DNA of 64,000 nt from Chromobacterium sp. IIBBL 290-4 (lineage in GTDB: Bacteria > Pseudomonadota > Gammaproteobacteria > Burkholderiales > Chromobacteriaceae): NCBI RefSeq assembly GCF_024207115.1, contig NZ_CP100128.1, forward strand, positions 1,240,001-1,304,000. The letters are read 5' to 3'. The notes beneath the pieces were generated by a model. The model was not told the origin of the DNA, did no database searches, and saw only the letters and a program-made list of their open reading frames with translations. Numbering within the stretch: position 1 is the first letter of the stretch; the number at the start of each line of letters is the position of its first letter. The translations under genes were made by a program, and so were the position numbers. Of the stretch, positions 46,168 through 53,550 are shown one piece after another.

Positions 46168-48011
46168 GTCTACTGGTAACGTATCCCCCGCAGCAGGATG
46201 AATCTGGGCTGGGCTATTACCGTCGGCTGGCCGCGGACAACGTGCTCTCAGGTTGGCGGGAGCTGGCCAGCATGGCTGATGTCCCGCGCAACGCTGGCGC
46301 CTTGCTGGAACAGGCGGACCTTGTCGCAGGCGTGCTGGGCCTCGAGCCAGAATGGGCACAACAGGTACGAGAGCAGGATATGGTCCGGCGAGGCTGGGGG
46401 CATCTGCATCGCAAGCAGACCGATGCCGTCTGCCCCGCCTGCCTGGCAGAGGCTCCTTATTTGCGCCACTACTGGGGCCATGCCTATGTCACAGCCTGCG
46501 CTGCGCATCGCATTCAGCTGGTCGAACGCTGCGATGGGTGTGGCGAGCGGCTGTCGCCAGAGCGTGACCACATTGACCAATGCGAATGCGGCCAAGACTT
46601 CCGTGAACTGCCGCGTCAGCCGTCCACGCCAAGCCAGCACTGGTTGTCGGCGCTGATAGCCGGAGATGGAACAAGTACCGGCCGGGCCGAGCCTAGGCTG
46701 AAGGGGGTGGACCTCGGTGTACTGGCCCAAGTAGTGGCGACGCTCTGCCTGTCCGCCGACCCGACACGGCCGATGTCCCCTCGTACTTTGGCGTACCCGC
46801 AGTCGGTATCCGCCGCGGTGGCCTTTCTGGCGCCGTTAGAATTGTTGCTGGCGGACTGGCCGAGAGGATTTCAGGACCATGTGGCAAGCCGGATTGCCGC
46901 CGGTAAGCCAGAGGCGCGAACACTCAACACCCTGCTGGGTCAGTGGTACATCAGACTGCGCAAGCTTTGTCTGGGCACGGCGCTCGAACCATTCCTGCAG
47001 GCCATCATCAACGTCGCCGCCGTGCAGTTCGATGGTCTGCTCGGGCTCGACTCGGCCAAGGCGATGGCGGAAGCAGCGACAGACCATCTGCGCGCATCGG
47101 AAGCAGCCAGGGCCATCGGTATCAGCGAGGACCGCTTGCTCAAGGCCACCCAGGCGGGCGAATGCGCCTATCGCACACGTCGTATGGGGACCCGCGGCCA
47201 AATCTACGAGATTCCCCGTAACGAAGTGACTCGCATTCAGCAACGGCGAGCCGAGTGGGTGAGTGCCGACGCCGCCTGTACGCAGGCGGGTGTGTCGCCT
47301 GCCGTACTTGAGCACATGATGGCGGCAGCTGTCATTCAAGCAGATGTGAACTGGCGCCAGGACCTGCTGAAAGGCGGCCCGGTTGCATCAGCCTCCCTCT
47401 CCGCACTATTTGACTGCATTTGTGCGGTGGCGGAGCCTGTTTCCGTGGGGGACGAAGAGACGCTGACTTGGGCAGCGCTGACCAGCCGCCGTATGGGTGA
47501 CAAGCAGGCTATCCAGACCGTGATGCAGGCCATTGCTGACGGCAGGGTGAAGGCCATCACATGCGGTCGTCGGCTTGGCGACCTGGTTTTCCGGCGGGAT
47601 GACGTGACCGCGTATTTTGGTACCCCCTTACTCGAAGCGGGGATGTCGATTCAGCAGCTGTCGAAATTTACCGGCTGGAAGTGGGAGAGCATTGCCTACT
47701 GGATTGATGAGGGCCTACTAGAATCCGAGTCCATTTTGCTGCGAGGACGGCCGTGTCGGGTGGTGCTGCCTCACCAGCTGCTGACGTTTCGGCAAACCTA
47801 TGTTCCTCTGGCGGACCTGGCGCGCGGCATGGGCACAAAGTCGTCGGCGCTGTCGAAGCTGCTGCCTGGCATTGAGCTGGTAGGTGCGCGGCAGCTACCA
47901 GGCGGTGCGATGCGTGGCGGGCTGATTCTCATGGCAGATTTGGGCCGGCTCGCGCTTATCGGAGCCCGGGCCGGACAGGACCTCTTTGTGTCCGCTTCCC
48001 CGATTCAATGA
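46164..48011 (+). CDS. TniQ/TnsD-like target-selection protein
   Basis: 615 residues from ATG 46164, overlapping tnsC (ATGA). The N-terminal TniQ domain is clear: zinc-binding cysteines in CPACL, CDGCGE and QCECGQ with HYWGHAYVTACAAH between. The long C-terminal part has several helix-turn-helix-like segments (SEAARAIGISEDRLLKATQAG, SIQQLSKFTGWKWESIAYWI) and probably binds the target site. It marks the element as TniQ-dependent and without a TnsE. Confidence 0.88.
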   Translation: MSLLVTYPPQQDESGLGYYRRLAADNVLSGWRELASMADVPRNAGALLEQADLVAGVLGLEPEWAQQVREQDMVRRGWGHLHRKQTDAVCPACLAEAPYLRHYWGHAYVTACAAHRIQLVERCDGCGERLSPERDHIDQCECGQDFRELPRQPSTPSQHWLSALIAGDGTSTGRAEPRLKGVDLGVLAQVVATLCLSADPTRPMSPRTLAYPQSVSAAVAFLAPLELLLADWPRGFQDHVASRIAAGKPEARTLNTLLGQWYIRLRKLCLGTALEPFLQAIINVAAVQFDGLLGLDSAKAMAEAATDHLRASEAARAIGISEDRLLKATQAGECAYRTRRMGTRGQIYEIPRNEVTRIQQRRAEWVSADAACTQAGVSPAVLEHMMAAAVIQADVNWRQDLLKGGPVASASLSALFDCICAVAEPVSVGDEETLTWAALTSRRMGDKQAIQTVMQAIADGRVKAITCGRRLGDLVFRRDDVTAYFGTPLLEAGMSIQQLSKFTGWKWESIAYWIDEGLLESESILLRGRPCRVVLPHQLLTFRQTYVPLADLARGMGTKSSALSKLLPGIELVGARQLPGGAMRGGLILMADLGRLALIGARAGQDLFVSASPIQ

Positions 48012-48026
48012 AAAGAAGGAAACGTC

Positions 48027-48284
48027 ATGCATCAGAAATCAGAAATTTCTTTCACGAGTCCTGCTGAAGACATCAAGTTATCGTTATTGAACGCACTCAC
48101 AAGCTGGATGGACAACGGCGGTTTCTTACCGGCAGAAGCCGTGAAGAAACTCGGTATCAGCGACCAGCAAGGTCACGCGCTTCTCCAGAGGGAAACGGAT
48201 GCGCTTACGATTGATGTCCTTGTTGATATGTTGCTACGTGCGGGAAAACACATTCACATCACGATAGATGAGTCATTGCCATGA
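48027..48284 (+). CDS. Small XRE-like HTH protein linked to the transposition module
   Basis: 85 residues, 15 bases after tniQ. It has ALTSWMDNGGFLPAEAVKKLGISDQQGHALLQRETDALTIDVLVDMLLRAGKHI, the compact XRE-type helix-turn-helix found in small antitoxin-like regulators. AAAGAAGGAAA lies just upstream. Probably regulates the transposition operon. It could also be an antitoxin whose toxin is absent. Confidence 0.75.
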   Translation: MHQKSEISFTSPAEDIKLSLLNALTSWMDNGGFLPAEAVKKLGISDQQGHALLQRETDALTIDVLVDMLLRAGKHIHITIDESLP

Positions 48285-49018
48285 CGACCCAGACGGGATG
48301 GTGTCAAGAAGCATCATCGATTTTGAGGCTTCTCATGTTGGATGAAAATGCATCGCGGTATCTACATACTTCGATGGACTCGACAGGATTCTCTATCCTC
48401 TTGCCTGCCTGAAGGGCTCAGCCAGACAAACAGGTGCATACTTTTCAGCTTACCTACGGGTGGTGAGGCTGAGCCGAGCCCTCCCTGACAGGTTAGCCTG
48501 GGATGCGCCTTCACTCAGCCGCCACCCATGTACTACGGTATGGAGCCGGCCTCGCCCGACAGACTTTCGTTCCGCGCCTCTGTCTTCGCCAGCGCGCCGG
48601 ATGTCTCAGAACTTCCCCCCAGCATCCGGTTTCCCCGTCGCGCTGGTGGTTAGCACCTCGTCCGCGCCGGCGGCAATCGCTGCATCACCGAAGCCCATCG
48701 ATGGATGGGGCGGCCCTTCTTCCCGGCGGCATTGCGCGCGGCGGATAGCATGTAGGTCTTGCATCAGAGTATATGCATCGTCAGGGGCATGAAATGCGAA
48801 TCTCGGAACATTATGTGAAAGAGGTCGGTGCGCCAAGAACATTGCCACGAGCTACGCTCATCACCCATCGCAATAACCGGTAAAATAGCTTTTACTGGTC
48901 TTTTCTGAATGATTTAAGAGGAAGAATACTACCAGTATTAGCAGGTAACCTCCTGGCGCTCCCGTCTAGCAACACACAAACGCAGATGGCATCGACACCG
49001 TTATCATTCGCCCTACGG
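48285..49018. other. Region without recognisable gene
   Basis: 734 bases. The open frames present (48460-48792 plus, 48606-48848 minus) have no recognised family, weak starts and biased composition. It likely contains decayed sequence between the transposition genes and the cargo. Confidence 0.4.
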
Positions 49019-49531
49019 TTAAATCGAAGTCAGCCCCAAGCTGAATTTGCCCTCTTGGCGCAGCCGTTGGTAAATGGATGTCACATCACGACGAATATTG
49101 GGGCCTAACCAAACTAGACCCTCAATCAAGCCATCGCAGACCCAACGTCCATTCAAAGGGAATACCCCGGTTCTTATGACGGAACCAGTCTCTCCCTGCC
49201 CGATGTCCCGCAAACGCTCGGTCAGTCCCAGCACACCATGCGCGCAGCTACCATCTTCGGGTAGCAACACTGAATACGCCCGCGTATCTTTGAGATAAAC
49301 CCAGCGATTGAGCCGGATTAGGCGAATAGCCTCCAGCATTTCTTCATCAGAATGCCGTAGCTTGGCGCGGTAACGAGAGAGCGAATCCCGGTCCGCCTCA
49401 TAACGTGCCCGGCCCAGCACCAGCCATTGAGTTGGCCGCTTGCCGCGTTTCTCCTCTGCCGTCACCAACGTGCTGAGAAAGGCCATGTAGGCATCAATGA
49501 AACGGTCTGCACTGTCACGGTCAATCAACAT
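49019..49531 (-). CDS. Hypothetical protein, ~170 aa
   Basis: About 170 residues (ATG 49531, or 49540). Well-formed protein with an arginine-rich helical N-terminal half (RARYEADRDSLSRYRAKLRHSDEEMLEAIRLIRLNRWVYL) and a beta-rich end (SVLLPEDGSCAHGVLGLTERLRDI, LIEGLVWLGPNIRRDVTSIYQRLRQEG). I do not recognise the family. Single gene on the minus strand in the mobile region. Confidence 0.6.
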   Translation of the reverse strand: MLIDRDSADRFIDAYMAFLSTLVTAEEKRGKRPTQWLVLGRARYEADRDSLSRYRAKLRHSDEEMLEAIRLIRLNRWVYLKDTRAYSVLLPEDGSCAHGVLGLTERLRDIGQGETGSVIRTGVFPLNGRWVCDGLIEGLVWLGPNIRRDVTSIYQRLRQEGKFSLGLTSI

Positions 49532-49789
49532 ACCGGGCACCTTGCTGACGGCGGGAATGATGCGGAAATATCAGCTGTTTTTTTGTCATGGTGTCGAGTT
49601 TAGCAAAAGCGCCTTGCCTAGACGCACACATCACGCAGCCGACACCTCCTTCGGCCCCCGCGGAGGAGCCGCGCCATGTACATATGCACTGAACCGCCAT
49701 TCACTGCAACAGATACCATTTTGCCCCTTATCGCCTTTTCCGCTTTAAGGGCATGATATTGCTTATTATGGAAAGACCCGCCACGGCGA

Positions 49790-50167
49790 ATGAAACCGAT
49801 GCCATCGCCTAGCGCGCACCTGACGCCCGCCGAACAAGAAGCCGAGCTGGGGCGTTACAGCCTGCAGTGCAACCTGAGCCAAGCCACCATGGCGGCGCGC
49901 GCCGGCATTAGTCTCCGCGCCTTGCGCAATCTGGAGGCCGGCCAAGAGGCATCGCTGACCACGTTCATCCATGTGGTTCGCGCACTGGGACGCGAAAGCT
50001 GGTTCCAGACGCTGGCCCCGATGCCGACCATCAATCCGTTGACCATGACCCGCGCAGCGACGCCGCGTCAACGCGCCACCCAGCCACGCCGCCCGCCGGG
50101 TGACATCCCGCACCGTAGCGGCTGGTCGAAGCCGGTCTGGAACTTGTTGGCGACCAACAGCAGGTGA
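49790..50167 (+). CDS. XRE-family regulator, HipB-like, with aberrant C-terminus
   Basis: 125 residues. Residues ~15-70 hold an XRE helix-turn-helix (YSLQCNLSQATMAARAGISLRALRNLEAG). It then shares LGRESWFxTxAPxPxINPLxxTRxAxPRQRA with the gene at 57312. After residue ~103 the resemblance stops, because translation enters a piece of an antisense hsdR gene (50101-50262). Such regulators are usually followed by a hipA toxin gene; none is here, so the module was probably disrupted. Confidence 0.75.
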   Translation: MKPMPSPSAHLTPAEQEAELGRYSLQCNLSQATMAARAGISLRALRNLEAGQEASLTTFIHVVRALGRESWFQTLAPMPTINPLTMTRAATPRQRATQPRRPPGDIPHRSGWSKPVWNLLATNSR

Positions 50168-50262
50168 GAATTCGGTTCGGCAAACGCCTCACGGATGTCG
50201 CGCCCATTCAGGCCGAGATAGAGGTCCAGGATGGTCTCGCTGACCGGTGCAGGGAAGGACGC
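50101..50262 (-). pseudogene. Fragment of a type I restriction subunit R gene (hsdR)
   Basis: Reading the minus strand gives an uninterrupted ~50-residue piece with the conserved HsdR block NGRDIREAFAEPNSHLLLVANKFQTGFDQP. Nothing else of the gene is seen on either side. It is a remnant joined to the end of the preceding HTH gene. Confidence 0.7.
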
Positions 50263-50362
50263 CGGGTCGTCTACCTCTGAGGTTTCTTTGCGTCAAAAGG
50301 TTGTCCTGACTGACTTGGTTGCGATTTTTGCCTATATTGGTTGCATATTGCCTAAGGAGGCG

Positions 50363-51025
50363 ATGATGACACAACATGCGACCCTGGAGGCTCCTAAGAC
50401 ACCTCTGGCGCCTTCCGAGACTGAAGATGCGCTTCGTATTGCCGTAGGCGCAGCCTACATGCTCGGACAGGAAAAAACCAAGGCGCTGCTCGCGCTGCCG
50501 GATGAGCAGCTGGGGCGCCTTATCAAGCAGGGCCTTTCCGAAGTGTTGGACCTTGCCGCGCAGGTCGCGCTCGGCCGAGAAAAAACTGCCGTCCGTAACA
50601 AATCCGGACGCGGAACCACGAAACCGCCTGCGGTTGAACACAGCGCCTCCTTCGATTTTGAGCGGTCTGCCTTGCTCGAGCGGCAGCCGCTGGTCGATTC
50701 TGGCAAGTTGCTACCCGCAGCGAAGGTCTGGGAGGGCCTGGGCATGACGCGACAAGCACTTAACAAGGCTGTCGCCTCTGGCCGCATTTTTACGGTCGAC
50801 GTCGGCGCTGCCCAGTTTTACCCGGCCTTTTACTTAGCGGCTGACGTGGACCGAAAGACACTAGCGAAGGTGACTCAACTCCTCGGTAGTCTACCTGGGT
50901 GGAGCAAATGGCAGTTCTTCACGACACCCAAGGCGTCGCTGGGTAATGTCACGCCGCTCACGGCACTGTCGCACGGGAAGGTGGAGCAGGTCGCAAAAGC
51001 CGCGGCTGCTTTTGCTGAACGATAG
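50363..51025 (+). CDS. Antitoxin/ParS-like hypothetical protein
   Basis: 220 residues from ATG 50363 with AAGGAGG upstream (an exceptionally strong site). The C-terminal third (LAKVTQLLGSLPGWSKWQFFTTP ... TPLTALSHGKVEQVAKAAAAFAER) resembles the Xre/MbcA/ParS toxin-binding region; the middle has a helix-turn-helix-like KVWEGLGMTRQALNKAVASGRIF. No partner RES-type toxin is visible downstream; an IS-like short inverted-repeat element follows. Function uncertain. Confidence 0.65.
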   Translation: MMTQHATLEAPKTPLAPSETEDALRIAVGAAYMLGQEKTKALLALPDEQLGRLIKQGLSEVLDLAAQVALGREKTAVRNKSGRGTTKPPAVEHSASFDFERSALLERQPLVDSGKLLPAAKVWEGLGMTRQALNKAVASGRIFTVDVGAAQFYPAFYLAADVDRKTLAKVTQLLGSLPGWSKWQFFTTPKASLGNVTPLTALSHGKVEQVAKAAAAFAER

Positions 51026-51055
51026 GAGCGGCCTTTGACGTTGACCGCTCCGAGG

Positions 51056-51183
51056 CTTTGTTGCATATCTAAACTTTGTGCCACTGCACGACAAAAAATA
51101 CCGACAAAATTGCTGAAATTGATGTGAAATTTTCCACATCAAACCTGCCGCATTTTGGCATGATTTTGAGTTATGCAACAAAG
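51056..51183. mobile_element. Short MITE-like element with perfect 12-base terminal inverted repeats
   Basis: CTTTGTTGCATA (51056-51067) and TATGCAACAAAG (51172-51183) are perfect inverted repeats 128 bases apart, matching the GGCTTTGTTGCA termini of IS903-type elements such as the relic at 36262. The interior is AT-rich with an inner hairpin (GATGTG...CACATC, 51121-51140) and no gene. It supplies the last codons of the DUF3396 gene. Confidence 0.7.
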
Positions 51184-52358
51184 TCGTCTAAATACCAAAT
51201 CGTGCTCCCATACGCCGAGTTCGGGAAATTCGGCATTAACTCCCCCTGGGTAAAGTGGCGGCGTGAATTCTCCATAGCAGGGGTCCACCAGTAGCCACTT
51301 TCAGGGCATGGCTTGTCAGCTTCGCAGCGCATACCCTCGATAGCGGATACTGACTCGGGCACTGCTTCCGGTAGTGGTACGGCGTCAAACCTTTCATACC
51401 AACTGACCGTGTCTGTTTTATCAAAGCCATTCTGTTGTGGCAGGTAATAGTGGAGCGAGCCCGGTTGGGTGGTACGCACCGGCTTCACGACGCGGCTTAC
51501 CGCTACATAAGGGACAGGCGCGCCATCCTCTGGGGCACCCAGGTCGGGATATTCGCCGGCCTGGATAATCAAGCCGCCGGCATAGCGACTAAAAGTGATG
51601 TCCGGCCAGGCGGTGAGCTGAGCATGAATCGCGGCATCCCCACCCAATTGCTGGACAAAATGGTCTCCGAGGAGGGTGAGCCAGTTGGCGCCCTTGATGT
51701 GGTTTTGCAGCTCATGTGCACCGGCAGAAAATGACATGCTATCGACGTCGAGTCCGATGAACCGTTGCGCCAACTCATATTCGTTTGGCAAGTAACGGTC
51801 AAAGTCGTAAGGCAATACGGGGGACAACCCGCTATACCCATGGACAGGCTGAATGGCATCGCAAATGAATGCAATCAGCTTTTTAAATATATCAAGACCA
51901 CTATCTTGAAATATCAATGTGTGAGGTAATGCTATCTTCAAGTATGATTTATGCCCCCACCCCTCATGAAGCTCTGCGCGCGTAAAGCACGAAATGAAAT
52001 ATTCCGCTGCGTAACTCGCCGTAGGCTCACTACTCACAAACCAAGCCAAAGACTGGTTAGGGTCCTTAACTGCCAACATTTTTTCACGGCATTGACGATA
52101 CGAGTCGGCCGTCATTTTACGAGTTTTATTTTCCATGTACTTTTGGCCCTTTAGCTTAGAGCCAAATAGTTCATAGAAGTAATCGTAGCATTCAATGATT
52201 TTCTGTCTAACGGATGCCTTGCTGGCATTTTCAAAGAAGAACGTAGCAGTGAGCCCCGGTCGAATAACTACCGTATCATCGGACCCCAAATTCCATACAA
52301 GCTCATCTTGGTACTGTTGCAGGCGATGTAATTGCCTCGGCATCGATGTTTGTTCCAT
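51171..52358 (-). CDS. DUF3396 (type VI immunity family) protein
   Basis: 395 residues from ATG 52358 (a TTG at 52370 is possible). It has the pattern of DUF3396 proteins, associated with type VI effectors as immunity proteins: YDYFYELFGSKLKGQKYM, TLIFQDSGLDIFKKLIAFI, VHGYSGLSPVLPYDFDRYLPNEYELAQRFIGLD, and the C-terminal WWTPA...RRHFTQGELMPN...YGSTIWYLDD. It directly follows the putative nuclease effector. The last codons come from the terminal repeat of a small mobile element, so the native C-terminus may have been altered. Confidence 0.85.
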   Translation of the reverse strand: MEQTSMPRQLHRLQQYQDELVWNLGSDDTVVIRPGLTATFFFENASKASVRQKIIECYDYFYELFGSKLKGQKYMENKTRKMTADSYRQCREKMLAVKDPNQSLAWFVSSEPTASYAAEYFISCFTRAELHEGWGHKSYLKIALPHTLIFQDSGLDIFKKLIAFICDAIQPVHGYSGLSPVLPYDFDRYLPNEYELAQRFIGLDVDSMSFSAGAHELQNHIKGANWLTLLGDHFVQQLGGDAAIHAQLTAWPDITFSRYAGGLIIQAGEYPDLGAPEDGAPVPYVAVSRVVKPVRTTQPGSLHYYLPQQNGFDKTDTVSWYERFDAVPLPEAVPESVSAIEGMRCEADKPCPESGYWWTPAMENSRRHFTQGELMPNFPNSAYGSTIWYLDDFVA

Positions 52359-52371
52359 TCTCAATCCCAAT

Positions 52372-53550
52372 CTATGCAGTGGCCGCTATCGAGGCGCCAC
52401 CCATAATCCCCACACAAGCCAGGAAGCCTGCGACCAACTCCGCAGGCAACGCAAGGACCAGCACAACGGCACCGGCAACCACCAGCGCGATTCCGACGAC
52501 AACCTTGCTCACATTGAGCAAAATCTGCCCCCACTCAATCTGGCGAATCTCGTTCCAGGCGATGTCGCAGTAGCGCTCAATTTTGGCCCACACCGCCTTC
52601 AGCTGTTCTTCTGTCCACCGCGCCAGCACCTGTCCCTTCTCGTTGACCCAGGTCCAGGCATGATTCGCCTGGTCGCGCACCCAGCGGCCCGACTCTAGCA
52701 GCCAAGCCGCCTCGCTGGCCAGCCAAGCCTGGGTATCTTGCGCCAGCCCAGTCATGCCTTTTTTGGCGCTAGCCCACATTTCATTCAACTCGCGCTGCAG
52801 CTGTAGACCCCAATCCTGGATGTAGCCTGGCGTTGAGACCGGAACGGGGCTGTAGATGGGCGCGGGTACTCGTTGGCTTTGGGATTTAGATTTTGCCTGC
52901 GGCTGAGGGCTGAAGACCGGCACTTTCGAAGATTGCGTGGCTTCCTTTTCTTTCTTACGGTCGCGGACATCCAGCACTGTAAAGTGCCCGCCATCTCCCG
53001 CAATGGAGATATAAGCATCCCGCTGCGGGATGCTGAGTTCGTCACCGGGGAATTTTATTTCCACAACCCTAGCCAAATTATCTCCATGCGGCACACCGTC
53101 ATGGTCCGCAGCCGCGCGTCCGGGCCATCTCGTTGCTTGGTCTTTGACAATGATAAGGTCAGGTCGTCGAAGAAAGTTTTTTGTCAGCCCCTTAGGAAAG
53201 GGGTTGATGGTATGCCGGCGATTGGCGCCATCGGCACGCAGACTCGAGCTGAGGAAAGGTACCGGCGGGTTGCGCGTCAGGTCGAAACTCACCTCGGCCT
53301 TGTAGAACCACTTGAAATCATGGCTCAACTCATCCAGACGAATGAAGTTCGACATGGTGATTTGGCGCATGTTGAGATTGTAAGTGCGTCCGGTCTTTTT
53401 ACTCGTCACGCCTACCGACTTGGGCGCCAGAATCGCTACGTCGGCCTTCTCGGTCAGGTAGGGCTTGTTATCGGGTTGCGGCAACTTGGCGTATTCTGGG
53501 CGCTCCTCCACGATGGTCATTGCGCCGCCTGCGGGTTGGTACTTGGCCAT
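52372..53550 (-). CDS. Type VI secretion effector with VRR-NUC-like nuclease domain
   Basis: 392 residues from ATG 53550, overlapping the vgrG stop (ATGA). The VRR-NUC/PD-(D/E)XK signature is seen as RRPDLIIVKD (P130-D131) and RVVEIKFPGDE (E164, K166, D170), followed by a Q-x3-Y motif (PQRDAYISI). Residues ~195-240 are a serine/proline/lysine linker. The C-terminal third is helical and ends with two hydrophobic segments (VVVGIALVVAGAVVLVLALPAELVAGFLACVGIMGG), which could help delivery or membrane crossing. The neighbourhood (VgrG upstream, DUF3396 downstream) supports a DNA-damaging antibacterial effector and its immunity protein. Confidence 0.83.
   Translation of the reverse strand: MAKYQPAGGAMTIVEERPEYAKLPQPDNKPYLTEKADVAILAPKSVGVTSKKTGRTYNLNMRQITMSNFIRLDELSHDFKWFYKAEVSFDLTRNPPVPFLSSSLRADGANRRHTINPFPKGLTKNFLRRPDLIIVKDQATRWPGRAAADHDGVPHGDNLARVVEIKFPGDELSIPQRDAYISIAGDGGHFTVLDVRDRKKEKEATQSSKVPVFSPQPQAKSKSQSQRVPAPIYSPVPVSTPGYIQDWGLQLQRELNEMWASAKKGMTGLAQDTQAWLASEAAWLLESGRWVRDQANHAWTWVNEKGQVLARWTEEQLKAVWAKIERYCDIAWNEIRQIEWGQILLNVSKVVVGIALVVAGAVVLVLALPAELVAGFLACVGIMGGASIAATA

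Noticed and set aside
48460..48792. 110-codon frame after the small HTH gene
   Set aside because: Proline/serine/arginine-rich shadow-like composition and no ribosome binding site.
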